In this document: piece after piece, positions 46,681-57,056 of the stretch | Layout of the letters: the number at the start of each line of letters is the position of its first letter | Position numbering within the stretch: position 1 is the first letter of the stretch | Assembly (NCBI GenBank): GCA_947476485.1 | Contig: CANJQU010000009.1 | Location: forward strand, 1-64,000 | Source: Chitinophagaceae bacterium | GTDB lineage: Bacteria; Bacteroidota; Bacteroidia; Chitinophagales; Chitinophagaceae | Direction of reading: 5' to 3' | Length of the DNA stretch: 64,000 bases | The notes under the pieces: model-generated | What the model saw: the letters and a program-made list of their open reading frames with translations, nothing else | The model's database searches: none | Told to the model about the DNA's origin: nothing | Made by a program: the position numbers and the translations under genes

Positions 46681-48429
46681 TCATTTGCGTTTTCCTTTGT
46701 AACCACCGCCGCCGCCGCCATCACGGCTGCCGCCACCATAAGACCTTACATCGCCGGAAAAACGAGTACCCGAGGGTTTAGGACGGCCGCTGCTGCGCGA
46801 CTCACCACCACCGCCAAAGCTACGTTGCTCCGCCTCTTCCAGGCGAACTTTACGCCCCTTGAACTTCTTGGAAGAAAGGTGCTCAATAATGTACTCGGCT
46901 GCGTCTCCCGGAACGTTGAAGAAGCTGCTCATATCACGCACTGTAAGCCGATCTATGGTGTTTGGCTCAATGTCGGTAGACTCTACGATAAACTGCCTTA
47001 ATTTCTGTTCGTTCAGCCCGTCTTTTTCCCCGAGGTTTATGAACAGGCGAACATACCTGTTGCCGCGGCTCCTGTCGGCGCCATCTTTCCTGTCATAGCC
47101 AGCGTTGAGGTCTTCGGTATGCTGGTAAATTTCTATTGTTTCCCTGAGCTGCAACCAAATAAGTTTGCGTATCAGTTCATCCTTATCAACATCTGCAAAC
47201 TGGTCGTGTATCGAATCGCGGTATAGTTTCGCAAAGTCAGCTTGTGGCTGGGCTGTTGCTATCTGTTCCATATAGAAGAACATCTTCTTACGCACTATTT
47301 CCGCTCCATCAGGTATATCGCTCTTGTGAAATTTCTGCTTAACAAGGCGCTCGATCTGGCGGATATTAGAAATCTGCTTAGGCGAAACGATAGACATACA
47401 GATACCCGATTTACCGGCACGAGCTGTACGCCCGCTACGATGCGTATATACTTCCGGATCATCGGGCAATTCGTAGTTGATAACATGGGTTATATCGTTT
47501 ACGTCTATACCACGCGCAGCTACGTCGGTAGCTACGATGCACTGTAATGCCTTGCTTTTGAAGCGCTCCATTACCTTGCTACGCATTTTCTGATCCATAT
47601 CGCCATGCAGCGGGCTGGTAGGATAGCCCATCTTCATCAGTTTTTCAGAAACTTCCTGCGCGTCCTGCTTGGTACGGGTGAATATGATTCCATAAATACC
47701 GGGTGTAAAATCCAGTAACCGGCGCAATGTCTCGAACCTGTTGTGGTGATTGGCTACATAGTACTGATGGTCAATGTTCTCGTTGGTCGTATTTGCTGCC
47801 GCTACTGAAAACTCTTTCCAGTCTTTCATAAAGCGCTTTGCGATACCACGCACTTCATTGCTCATGGTAGCCGAAAAAAGCCAGGTATGCTCACGGGAAG
47901 GCGTGTTTTTCAGGATAAGGTCTATGTCCTCGCGGAAGCCCATGTTCAGCATTTCATCCGCCTCATCGAGTACCACGTACTGCAGGTGCTCCAGCGATAT
48001 AGCCTTACGCTCAAGAAGATCGATAAGACGACCGGGAGTAGCGACAATCACCTGTGGGTGCGCCTTCACTTCACGGATCTGGCCACTTATGGGCACACCG
48101 CCGTATACAGCACACACGCGCAAGCCGCGCATATGGGTGCCATACTTTGACATTTCTTCCTGTATCTGCATACAGAGCTCACGTGTGGGGCTTAGCACCA
48201 GACACTGAACATGTTTTACCGATACATCCACATGGTGAAGTAACGGAAGACCATAGGCGGCCGTTTTCCCGGTGCCGGTCTGTGCAAGCCCTATTATATC
48301 TATAGGCTCAGCTAAAAGTTGAGGTATTACTTTGTGTTGAATAGGAGTAGGTGTCTCAAAGCCAAGGTCAGAAATAGCCCGCGTCAATTCTTCCCGCATT
48401 GGGAAGGATGAAAAAGAATTCATTAACAT
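46681..48429 (-). CDS. DEAD/DEAH-box RNA helicase with DbpA-like RNA-binding domain and Gly/Arg-rich tail
   Basis: 'AQTGTGKTAAYGLPLL', 'VLDEADEMLNMGF', 'FSATMS', 'HRSGRTARAGKSG'; tail 'GGGSRDGGGGGGYKGKRK'. Confidence 0.95.
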   Translation of the reverse strand: MLMNSFSSFPMREELTRAISDLGFETPTPIQHKVIPQLLAEPIDIIGLAQTGTGKTAAYGLPLLHHVDVSVKHVQCLVLSPTRELCMQIQEEMSKYGTHMRGLRVCAVYGGVPISGQIREVKAHPQVIVATPGRLIDLLERKAISLEHLQYVVLDEADEMLNMGFREDIDLILKNTPSREHTWLFSATMSNEVRGIAKRFMKDWKEFSVAAANTTNENIDHQYYVANHHNRFETLRRLLDFTPGIYGIIFTRTKQDAQEVSEKLMKMGYPTSPLHGDMDQKMRSKVMERFKSKALQCIVATDVAARGIDVNDITHVINYELPDDPEVYTHRSGRTARAGKSGICMSIVSPKQISNIRQIERLVKQKFHKSDIPDGAEIVRKKMFFYMEQIATAQPQADFAKLYRDSIHDQFADVDKDELIRKLIWLQLRETIEIYQHTEDLNAGYDRKDGADRSRGNRYVRLFINLGEKDGLNEQKLRQFIVESTDIEPNTIDRLTVRDMSSFFNVPGDAAEYIIEHLSSKKFKGRKVRLEEAEQRSFGGGGESRSSGRPKPSGTRFSGDVRSYGGGSRDGGGGGGYKGKRK

Positions 48430-48639
48430 TAAAAAGAACTTTTATTAAATATGCCTTGCCTTATTGGCAAAGCGGCGGCAAAGGTAGGGGAATTAAATGA
48501 TAAAAAGTGTTAAGTTATTAATGCCCCCCGTCTTTGGTCATTCAGCTCATAAGCCAGGGTGATTTTAAAATACAAAGTAGAATAAATCCACAAACGAAGT
48601 TATAAAAATGAAGATGTAACCATATCATTCGTATTTTGC

Positions 48640-49512
48640 GTGAAAACCGACTATTTGAATCGAATTTTACTCTTATTAGCCTTATTGTTTTCAACAGCGC
48701 TAAATGCACAGGAGCACCACGAAGCGGGCATAATGGGCGGCGTTGCTAATTATTACGGCGACCTCCGGCCTACCCTGCTGCCATCTTCGGGATACAAACC
48801 GGTAATGGGACTGCTTTATAAATTCTTTATGAGTCCACATATTGGGCTCAGGTGCGGCGTTTCCTACAACACACTGACCGCTAATGACAATAAGAGCAAT
48901 ATAGCCGCAGACCAGGCACGCAACCTCAGCTTTTCTACGTCACTCTATGAACTGCATGGCGGGCTGGAGATAAATTTTGTGCCGATCGAAATAAAAAAGA
49001 AGAAGGTGTCGCCATATATCTTCGGTGGAGTATCGGTGTTTTATTTTAATCCCTACGCATTAGACAACGGCGGGAATAAGGTATTCCTTAAGCCACTGAG
49101 CACTGAAGGCCAGGGCCTCGCAATGTACCCCGACCGGAAGCAATATAGTCTGGTAAATATGTCTTTCCCTTTCGGAGGCGGTCTCAAATTCTTTATGGGA
49201 CGGCGAATGATGCTTTGCGCCGAGGTAGGGTATCGGTATACCAATACAGACTACCTCGACGATGTAAGCAAATCATATGTGGACTTAAATGTGCTCCAGG
49301 CTGAAAAAAGCCCGCTCTCAAAACAAATGTCTTACCGCGGCAATACTGTAAGTGGATGGAACGGGACTTATCCGGCTTATGGAACGCCGCGCGGCGATAA
49401 CCAGGCTAACGACTGGTATTGGTATAGCAATGTTACATTAACCGTATTTTTCCGCTCTTTTAGTTATGCGGCAGACTATATAAAGACAAAATGCCCCAGG
49501 GTATTCAGGTAA
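48640..49512 (+). CDS. DUF6089-like outer-membrane beta-barrel protein
   Basis: 'HHEAGIMGGVANYYGDLRPTLLPSSGYKPVMGLLYKFFMSPHIGLRCGVSY'; GTG start. Confidence 0.8.
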   Translation: MKTDYLNRILLLLALLFSTALNAQEHHEAGIMGGVANYYGDLRPTLLPSSGYKPVMGLLYKFFMSPHIGLRCGVSYNTLTANDNKSNIAADQARNLSFSTSLYELHGGLEINFVPIEIKKKKVSPYIFGGVSVFYFNPYALDNGGNKVFLKPLSTEGQGLAMYPDRKQYSLVNMSFPFGGGLKFFMGRRMMLCAEVGYRYTNTDYLDDVSKSYVDLNVLQAEKSPLSKQMSYRGNTVSGWNGTYPAYGTPRGDNQANDWYWYSNVTLTVFFRSFSYAADYIKTKCPRVFR

Positions 49513-49515
49513 CGG

Positions 49516-50061
49516 TTAACGTTCCTTCGTTTTGATCACCCCGTTTTTCTCTTTGACTTTTACATCTTCGTCTTTATACTTGGTTTTGGTTCCGTCTGCG
49601 CTTTCCTTGTATTTCACCTTCCCGGTATGCGATTCATCCGTAGCCTGGCCGGCAGTGTTATCTGGTGCCAAGGTTCCGATCTTTTCTGTATCGATGCTCA
49701 TCTCCCCGTTATCTGCATGTATCACCAACCTATTGACCACGGAACCTGTTACTCCGTAGATCGTATCGTGGGTGGTGGGTTCCACGAACAGATACATAGG
49801 CTCATCCGTTTCACTATTCACGATAGTGCCACGTATTGTGTCGATCCGTACGCTGATCTCCTGCCGCGTTTTAAGATCCATGTATTTTTCAGTCGGCTTC
49901 GGAATAAAGCTACCTGCATATTTGTGATGCACAGTAGTAGTTGTCGTTGTCGTGGTGACGGTCGAATCGGCCGGATTGCCGGCACCATTGCCGGTACCGT
50001 TGCATGCTGCAAGGCCAGTTAAGATCAAAAAGCCTCCTAAGTAAAGATGTTGTGTTCTCAT
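49516..50061 (-). CDS. Hypothetical lipoprotein
   Basis: 'MRTQHLYLGGFLILTGLAACNGTG' lipobox; TTTTTTTT linker; Lys-rich C-terminus. Confidence 0.7.
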   Translation of the reverse strand: MRTQHLYLGGFLILTGLAACNGTGNGAGNPADSTVTTTTTTTTVHHKYAGSFIPKPTEKYMDLKTRQEISVRIDTIRGTIVNSETDEPMYLFVEPTTHDTIYGVTGSVVNRLVIHADNGEMSIDTEKIGTLAPDNTAGQATDESHTGKVKYKESADGTKTKYKDEDVKVKEKNGVIKTKER

Positions 50062-50168
50062 TTTTAAAGTTTGTTTTAACAGTATGCTATAATAATCGCG
50101 CCAAGTGCCTCCCATTCGAATGACTATCTGAAAATGTCATTTAAGAATTGGCTACGGACTACCGCACA

Positions 50169-50420
50169 TTACTCCTTGATCACAACATCCAGCTTTTTGC
50201 CAAATGGCGTAAGCTCAATAAATTTTTCTTCCATTGAGTACTTCACCAATCCAAAATCCTGCAACAAGTCGAGGTACAGTTGTATTTGCTTTAACGGCAC
50301 ATTGGCATCTGTTGCTACCTTACTGAAGCAATCTTCATGTGAGAAAGATGTGCTGTCTCCGCAATGATGTTTTATGATGGAGAGTACTTTTTTGAAGTTT
50401 TCTGCGTTCTTGCCTAACAT
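50169..50420 (-). CDS. Small winged-helix-like hypothetical
   Basis: 83 aa, 'VPLKQIQLYLDLLQDFGLVKYSMEEKFIELTPFGKKL' resembles wHTH. Confidence 0.6.
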   Translation of the reverse strand: MLGKNAENFKKVLSIIKHHCGDSTSFSHEDCFSKVATDANVPLKQIQLYLDLLQDFGLVKYSMEEKFIELTPFGKKLDVVIKE

Positions 50421-50535
50421 ACAATCAGCACAGAAAAAATCATTCCACTATCATTACTTAGCCGTTGGTGCAACCGTGCCGTATGCCCAAGCCTCTTTGA
50501 AAATAGCGTTAAACGCAGTACTTTGGAAGTAACAA

Positions 50536-51207
50536 ATGAAAAGGTTAATTATTCTATTGGCGTTTTATTCATATACCGCGAGTGTTTACGCACAGGCAGA
50601 CAGCGTGCACGTGTGGAACAAATGGTGCAGCAGCAAGGATTCCATGTTATTGTTTACCGCTGCAAACAATAATATCCAGGTTTATAGCCGAACGTTGAAA
50701 CCATCAGAAATACTACTAAAACCCGTGGACAAGACATTGCGAATCGGCAAACCGGAAGCTAAGGGCGACACAATATCTGTGCTGGCTATGCCCTATCCTT
50801 CGCGGAACAAACCGATGCGGCTGGCTGTGCTGAACAGCAAAACGAAAAAACTAATCAGGAACGTGGACTTTTATTGCGATGAGGTGCCGCCACCCGTGGC
50901 CAGGGTGGGCAACATACAAACTGCCGAGGCCCTGAGAAAAGATATATTGTTGCAGAACAGCCTGAAGGTAGCTTTCCCAAAATCGCTGTACAACTATCCG
51001 TATACTATAAAGCAATACATTTTTAAGATACATACTCCCAAAGGCGGAGCAACGATCCCTGTGAATGGCTTCTACCTGACAAGAGATATACTGACGCAAA
51101 TAAAAGATGCACCCGAAGGGACTATAATGGAATTTTCTGAAATCAAGGCCACATGCCCGGAATGTGCAACCAGGGACCTGGGGAATATAAAGTTGAAAAT
51201 AAAATAA
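50536..51207 (+). CDS. Secreted protein with GldM C-terminal-like region
   Basis: Signal peptide; 'YTIKQYIFKIHTPKGGATIPVNGFYLTRDILTQIKDAPEGTIMEFSEIKATCPECATRDLGNIKLKIK'. Confidence 0.65.
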   Translation: MKRLIILLAFYSYTASVYAQADSVHVWNKWCSSKDSMLLFTAANNNIQVYSRTLKPSEILLKPVDKTLRIGKPEAKGDTISVLAMPYPSRNKPMRLAVLNSKTKKLIRNVDFYCDEVPPPVARVGNIQTAEALRKDILLQNSLKVAFPKSLYNYPYTIKQYIFKIHTPKGGATIPVNGFYLTRDILTQIKDAPEGTIMEFSEIKATCPECATRDLGNIKLKIK

Positions 51208-51305
51208 AACGCGCCAACCGTGTGCGTGTGTGTGTTTACTGAAAAGAAATTACAAAGCTCAAAAAAACCGCCGGTAAATCGAATCTTTAGGGGTTGTGTT
51301 GAGAT

Positions 51306-52268
51306 TTAGTATTTCCTGTCAATTACATAGTTCACGAGTTCCTCCATGGCCCTGCGGGCTGCAGTGTCGGGATATTGCTGCAGGATATCTAATGCCTCTT
51401 GCTTGTATTGCTGCATTTTTTGCTGCGCATATGCTATACCGCCAGACTGCTGCACGTAGCTGATAACCTCATTGACCTTCTTCTTTTCGTTACTGTTGTT
51501 TTTCACGGTGTAGATGAGCCTCCGTTTCGTAGCTGCATCTGCCTGTTGCAGCGCATATATAAGCGGGAGCGTCATCTTTTTTTCTTTGATGTCTATACCT
51601 GTTGGCTTGCCTATGTTGTCCTGTCCATAATCGAAAAGGTCATCTTTTATCTGGAACGCGATGCCAACCTTTTCACCAAACAGACGGAATCTTTCGGATA
51701 CCGACTCCTCGGATGTAGTGGAATATGCACCTGCCGCACAGGCCGCGGCAAGCAATGAAGCGGTTTTTGCGCGGATAATATCAAAGTAGATACTTTCGTC
51801 AATATCCAGCTTTCGGGCCTTTTCCATCTGAAGCAGTTCACCTTCGCTCATTTCCTTTACCGCCCGGGACGTGATCTGTAATATTTTAAAGTCGCCATTG
51901 TCGACAGATAACAGCAGGCCTTTTGATAAGAGATAGTCGCCTACAAGCACCGCTATCTTATTCTTCCACAGGGCGTTGATAGAAAAGAAATTTCTCCGCT
52001 TCATAGAATCATCTACGACATCATCGTGCACCAGCGTAGCAGTATGCAGAAGCTCAATAAGAGCCGCAGCCCTGTAAGTGGCATCGTTGATCGAACCGGC
52101 TATCGTTGCTGATAGAAATACAAACATCGGGCGCATCTGTTTCCCTTTGCGCCTGATAATAAACCGCATGATACGATCAAGCAACGGATTGGTGCTTTTG
52201 ACACTTTCCGTAAACTTCTTTTCAAACAGTGACAGCTCTGTGCCGATTACTTTATTTACGAGCTCCAT
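51306..52268 (-). CDS. Polyprenyl synthetase family protein
   Basis: 'LLHTATLVHDDVVDDSMKRR', 'FQIKDDLFDYGQDNIGKPTGIDIKEKKMTLPLIYAL'. Confidence 0.95.
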   Translation of the reverse strand: MELVNKVIGTELSLFEKKFTESVKSTNPLLDRIMRFIIRRKGKQMRPMFVFLSATIAGSINDATYRAAALIELLHTATLVHDDVVDDSMKRRNFFSINALWKNKIAVLVGDYLLSKGLLLSVDNGDFKILQITSRAVKEMSEGELLQMEKARKLDIDESIYFDIIRAKTASLLAAACAAGAYSTTSEESVSERFRLFGEKVGIAFQIKDDLFDYGQDNIGKPTGIDIKEKKMTLPLIYALQQADAATKRRLIYTVKNNSNEKKKVNEVISYVQQSGGIAYAQQKMQQYKQEALDILQQYPDTAARRAMEELVNYVIDRKY

Positions 52269-52540
52269 TTTAAGTTAAAAGATCAAAAAAACCGCAGCCA
52301 CCAGAGCAGGATCACAAACAAAAACACACTGATGCACCTTAAAGTGTTGTGGCATATTTCTTTGTAAAAGTCGAAATAAGAATCTTATCTGCCGCAATTT
52401 TTTTCAGGGCACCAGGAATACGCACAATAAAATGCCAAAATAGGGGTTTATTTCATATTACGGTTTGTTTTTTGACTATCACCGTTATACCTTTGCTCGT
52501 GTATTTATAGTTAGAAAAATACAATATTAACATACCGTTT

Positions 52541-54274
52541 ATGCTCGATAAGAAGTATCTGTTACTTACCTGTTTTTTTGCGATCGCGTCTTTTACAGTT
52601 TTTGCACAGGAAAGCCAGCAAACGGCTCCCGGGGCGGCTGGGACCAGCACTGCAACTGCGACTGCTGCAAACCCTCAATGGTCTAACCGCGATATGACTT
52701 ACCGGGGAAAAAATTATGATGTCCTGGACTCTGCATACTACCCTAAATTCCGCGCCAAGCAATTCAAAAAATATATAGACCACCAGGAAATTTTTCCACC
52801 AAAGCCGCGAAATAAATGGGAAATTGGCGCAGGGATAGGGCTATATAATCTTATTGGCAATGTTCCGACGCTTATGCTGTGGCAAAAAGGTGGTGGCGGA
52901 CTTAGCGTAAATGTCCGTAAATCGCTTGGATACATTTTTTCTTTACGCGCTCAGTACATATACGGTGTTGCCAAAAACCTGGACCGCCAGCCCACTACCA
53001 GCTACGATGGACCTTATACACAGTTTGGCTATGTGCCACGCAACAATGTGAATGCAGCATTTCCGGTGCCCAACAGTGTTTTCCGGGCCTCACGCATGGA
53101 GTCGTCGCAACTTTCGCTTGACCTCATGTTCAACGCCTATAACATCAACTTTCACCACGCCCGTAATTCCGTATCATTCTTCGGCTATCTGGGTATCGGC
53201 GCAGTGGGGTATAAAACGCGCATGAATGCCCTTGATGGTAAATTTGCACAATACGCATTCGATACCATGGGCAAGGGCTCCACATATAAGGCGATCCGCA
53301 AATCCCTGCAAAAGAAAATGGACAAATCGTATGAAACTGCGGCAGACAATGGCGGAGGTTCACGCATATTGGACAACAAGACGCTTGATTTCGCCCCCAG
53401 CATAGGCGCGGGTGTACAATACAAGATCAATAAGAAATTCAATATCCAGCTTGAAGAGCGTTATACTTTTGTAGCAGATGCATATTTAGATGGATCGAGA
53501 TATGGCAAGCCGTTGGGCAATACGGTAGCTCCTGGGCGTAAGTCTGATGCCATCAGTTATTTCTCATTCAGCGTTAACTACAACCTGAACACTAAGAAGA
53601 AATCGGTAGAGCCACTTTACTGGATAAACCCACTTGACCACGCATACAGCGAGCTCTCTTATCCACGGCATATGATACTCCCCAACCCGGTATTACCTGA
53701 CGAGGATGGCGATGGCATTACTGACCAGTTTGACAAATGCCCGCACACGCCAGCAGGTTTGGCTGTAGACGCGCATGGCTGCCCGCTTGATACAGATGGT
53801 GACGGCGTGCCTGATTACAAAGACAAACAACTGATAACGCCAACTGAGTGCCAGCCGGTGGATGCTGATGGCGTTGGCCATTGCCCTTGTCCGGATGGGT
53901 GTAAAGACATCAATACGGATAAAAAGTGCGGCAATATCGGTGCAGGCACTATACTATTTCCTGAAAAATCGGGCAAAATAAGCACCCAGATCGAAGTACA
54001 GCTCTCGACCCTTGCAGCTCAAATGCAGGGCAACCCCAATTGTAAGGTAGTGATCCTGGGTGGTGGCAGCGGTAGTAAGATAAAGGAGCAACATTCCTGG
54101 GAGCATGTAAATGCTGTAATAGAATTCATGAGCGATAAAAAGAACATCAGCCGTGATCGTTTCATATTCAAATATGGCCAGGACGGCGATGAGAATATTG
54201 TTACGTTCCGCGCAGCAAATGTGGATGAGTCAGGCAACTCAAATGTGCCACCGCCACATCCCGAGATAAAGTAG
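52541..54274 (+). CDS. Outer-membrane protein with TSP type-3 repeats and divergent OmpA-like C-terminus
   Basis: Signal peptide; beta-barrel-like N-terminal half; 'DEDGDGITDQFDKCPHTPAGLAVDAHGCPLDTDGDGVPDYKD'. Confidence 0.82.
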   Translation: MLDKKYLLLTCFFAIASFTVFAQESQQTAPGAAGTSTATATAANPQWSNRDMTYRGKNYDVLDSAYYPKFRAKQFKKYIDHQEIFPPKPRNKWEIGAGIGLYNLIGNVPTLMLWQKGGGGLSVNVRKSLGYIFSLRAQYIYGVAKNLDRQPTTSYDGPYTQFGYVPRNNVNAAFPVPNSVFRASRMESSQLSLDLMFNAYNINFHHARNSVSFFGYLGIGAVGYKTRMNALDGKFAQYAFDTMGKGSTYKAIRKSLQKKMDKSYETAADNGGGSRILDNKTLDFAPSIGAGVQYKINKKFNIQLEERYTFVADAYLDGSRYGKPLGNTVAPGRKSDAISYFSFSVNYNLNTKKKSVEPLYWINPLDHAYSELSYPRHMILPNPVLPDEDGDGITDQFDKCPHTPAGLAVDAHGCPLDTDGDGVPDYKDKQLITPTECQPVDADGVGHCPCPDGCKDINTDKKCGNIGAGTILFPEKSGKISTQIEVQLSTLAAQMQGNPNCKVVILGGGSGSKIKEQHSWEHVNAVIEFMSDKKNISRDRFIFKYGQDGDENIVTFRAANVDESGNSNVPPPHPEIK

Positions 54275-54293
54275 TAATGTGATATTATAAAAC

Positions 54294-54326
54294 AAAAAGT
54301 GCTGCGAAATCGCGGCACTTTTTTTT
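54294..54326 (+). terminator. Terminator
   Basis: AAAAAGTGCTGCG-AAAT-CGCGGCACTTTTTTTT. Confidence 0.88.
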
Positions 54327-54413
54327 ATGATGGTGGTATCAAAAACTATTTCTCCGATACAGTTTAAGGGCGGAACGTATTTGTAAACGTGAAGGAAAGA
54401 AATCAGGCAGTTT

Positions 54414-54893
54414 CTATGGCAGCGCCACATCAAATACACCACTGCTAATCGTGAAGGTATCTGCAGTAAAGGTGAACGTACCTCTCAGCGCGTAGGCCGT
54501 ATCACTTGCAACTACAAACGTACCGGTGATGCCGAAATTCCGGAAGTTACCTGCGTAGTAGGCTGCTGTGTTCACCGGCGGATCAATAGTATATGTATTG
54601 GGGCCGGTATAGTTGGTGATATTAAACTTAATGGTTGTAGCAGTATCATTGATCCTTTGCGTGGCCGTTATCATCAGGTTCCGGATACCGGCGTTGCCTG
54701 AGTAGTCGACGAAGTAGCCGTATGCAGTATCAGAATGCCACGGCTTACCATTAATGCTGGCAGTCATAGACACAGTAGAATCCAGGTTGTTGTTCTGCTG
54801 CACACTTTTTTCATTTGCCGGACCACGCACCTTTTTACAGGCAGGTATTGCCAGACAAAGAGAAAAAGGGAAAATGAGCAAGAGCCTTTTCAT
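54414..54893 (-). CDS. DUF6252-like lipoprotein A
   Basis: Lipobox 'LCLAIPACKKV'; 'MTASINGKPWHSDTA'; C-terminal 'FTISSGVFDVALP'. Confidence 0.75.
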   Translation of the reverse strand: MKRLLLIFPFSLCLAIPACKKVRGPANEKSVQQNNNLDSTVSMTASINGKPWHSDTAYGYFVDYSGNAGIRNLMITATQRINDTATTIKFNITNYTGPNTYTIDPPVNTAAYYAGNFRNFGITGTFVVASDTAYALRGTFTFTADTFTISSGVFDVALP

Positions 54894-54959
54894 AAAATAT
54901 ACAATGCAAACGCTAAACCGAGCGTTTTAGTATGACATACCGGATCAGAGAATTTTCAC

Positions 54960-55424
54960 CTATGGCAAACCTACATTAAATACTCCGTCAGAAACAGATA
55001 AGCCATCCTGGGTAGTGAAGGAAAAGTAACCTGAAATATTGGTAGTGGTCACGTTCTGGATAGAAACGATACCTCCTAAAGAATAGCTTACCGCATTGCC
55101 ATGGTAGTACGTAGCAAAAGCCTCGCCGCGCACCATCGAGTACGTATTGGTAATGCCATTGTATTTGTGTACAGTGAGCACTATCCTGTCACGTGGAGAA
55201 ACCTGGTCGGATGTATAGCCGGTAATAACCAATGTGGTGCCTGTGTCGGAATGCTGTGCAGTGATCGAAGAGGGAACCGTCTTGTACGCGATAAAATTAT
55301 ACGAACCGATATGTGCGGACATATTAGGGTTAATGGTCGTTACAACAGGAGCTGTTTTGATGCAGCCTGAAAACAATGCAAAACAACTTACCAGGATAAC
55401 AATTAAAAAAAAGCCTTTCTTCAT
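54960..55424 (-). CDS. DUF6252-like lipoprotein B (paralogue of upstream gene)
   Basis: Lipobox 'VSCFALFSGCIKT'; C-terminal 'LSVSDGVFNVGLP'. Confidence 0.75.
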   Translation of the reverse strand: MKKGFFLIVILVSCFALFSGCIKTAPVVTTINPNMSAHIGSYNFIAYKTVPSSITAQHSDTGTTLVITGYTSDQVSPRDRIVLTVHKYNGITNTYSMVRGEAFATYYHGNAVSYSLGGIVSIQNVTTTNISGYFSFTTQDGLSVSDGVFNVGLP

Positions 55425-55575
55425 ACAAGGATATTTCCGCTAAGATATACAAAAATTCAAATCAAAGGTCTTAATACCGGCTCAGAAAGCAAAATCCAAA
55501 TTATTGCCTTAATTCATTTTCAGTCAACCCATGTCATCCGCCAGATTTAATACATTTGACCGCAAAACGATCAAA

Positions 55576-55989
55576 ATGAACTGGAGGCTCATATTCGTGC
55601 TGTCACTGTTTGGGTTAGGAATGGCATTTGCTACCGTATTTCAAATTTCATCAGCCTCCGAGCCGTTTGTCTGGCTGCCGATATATCTGCTATGCTCGTA
55701 TTTTATTGCTATGCATGCGCCGGACAAATACTTTCTGCATGGTTTTTTGACCAGTATGGCGAACTGTGTATGGATAACGGGCGTCCATATCTGGCTGTTT
55801 AAAACCTATATGACCAACCATATCACTGAAACGCAACAATACATGAAGATGCAGGCGCAACATGGAATATCCGTGCGAAAGACCATGCTTTTGATGGACC
55901 CCGTAATTGGTATTATTTCGGGCACGGTACTTGGATTGCTGGCATTTGCCGCATCAAAGATGTTCGGAAAAGTAAAAGGAATAAAATAA
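55576..55989 (+). CDS. Small integral membrane protein
   Basis: Several hydrophobic segments; TACATTTG promoter element about 20 nt upstream supports start 'MNWRLIFVLS'. Confidence 0.7.
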   Translation: MNWRLIFVLSLFGLGMAFATVFQISSASEPFVWLPIYLLCSYFIAMHAPDKYFLHGFLTSMANCVWITGVHIWLFKTYMTNHITETQQYMKMQAQHGISVRKTMLLMDPVIGIISGTVLGLLAFAASKMFGKVKGIK

Positions 55990-56002
55990 GATAATGAGCG
56001 GG

Positions 56003-56872
56003 CTATTGAACGACTGCCTTAGTTGTCGCGAAGACCTGGCCGTTACCCATTTTTACGAGATACATACCCGTGTGCAGATCTAAATTGGAGATCGTATGCG
56101 CCCCATTTCCTGATTGAGCAGCTATCTCCTCTTTATACACTTCGCGGCCCACCATATCACAGATAGAAAGGCTGTACCTACCGGCCTCCGGCATACAATA
56201 AGACAATGTGATCTGGCTGGTTGTGCAGCTTCCGATAACCGTCAATGGCAGTACCTTCTTACCGGTTTCCGGTACACCCAGAACAGTCTGAGTGGTGCGA
56301 ACATTATCTATCAGCCACTTGCCCGAACCAGCGACATTTGAGGTGTAGCGAAAGGCGACGTATAAAGGAGTTGTAGCATATGGGGTAAGGTCCACCTGGT
56401 GTGTTTCCCAATCAAAATTGCTGTAAGTGCCTAAAACAGGCGTACATGCATAAGACGCATCTTCCCATACCTGGCTGGCATCTGGCAAGTCACCGGGTAC
56501 ATAGGTATGAGATACCATAAAAGATAGTCTTCCCGCATTTGCGCTATACTTTGTATCGAAGTTCAAGTAAATGTTTCCTGTATAGTAGCTTAAATTCAAT
56601 TGTGGGGTAAAAAGCCAGGCTGTATCAGGGTAATAAGTCGTTCCGTCAAAATTGTTGCAACCTATTCCCGGTGAACCACCCCTGCCCCCTGTAGGCTCGC
56701 AGCTCCAGGCAAGGCTCGGATTTGCATAAATATCGTAGGCGCTCCAGTAGGTTGGGTAATTTTCCCCCTGTATCACACAAAATGTATTGAAATGCTCGTC
56801 AAGGGCTGTGACCTGTGCGCCAGCATGAGAAGCCGAAATAACCATTAGTGCGAAGAGAAACAATTTCTTCAT
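56003..56872 (-). CDS. Secreted choice-of-anchor-J-like protein with T9SS type A sorting domain
   Basis: Signal peptide; 'SWLFTPQLNLSYYTGNIYLNFDTKYS', 'KWLIDNVRTTQ'; C-term 'SLSICDMVGREVYKEEIAAQSGNGAHTISNLDLHTGMYLVKMGNGQVFATTKAVVQ'. Confidence 0.82.
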   Translation of the reverse strand: MKKLFLFALMVISASHAGAQVTALDEHFNTFCVIQGENYPTYWSAYDIYANPSLAWSCEPTGGRGGSPGIGCNNFDGTTYYPDTAWLFTPQLNLSYYTGNIYLNFDTKYSANAGRLSFMVSHTYVPGDLPDASQVWEDASYACTPVLGTYSNFDWETHQVDLTPYATTPLYVAFRYTSNVAGSGKWLIDNVRTTQTVLGVPETGKKVLPLTVIGSCTTSQITLSYCMPEAGRYSLSICDMVGREVYKEEIAAQSGNGAHTISNLDLHTGMYLVKMGNGQVFATTKAVVQ

Positions 56873-57056
56873 AGGGGAATATTTAGGAGCAAATATTTTA
56901 TAAGTTTAGTCAAAAGCATCGCAATTTAATTAAATTATCATACTAAAGAATGCCCTTTTTGATATTTATTTTCAGAGTTGAAAATTCGCCGGAAGTTTTC
57001 ATTTTTGCACGACATTTTGTCCCACAATTATGTTTGGCAAAATAATTGCGTAAATT

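Noticed and set aside
51219-51238. GTGTGCGTGTGTGTG dinucleotide tract after the 50536 gene
   Set aside because: Short imperfect microsatellite in a non-coding gap; no phase-variable gene downstream
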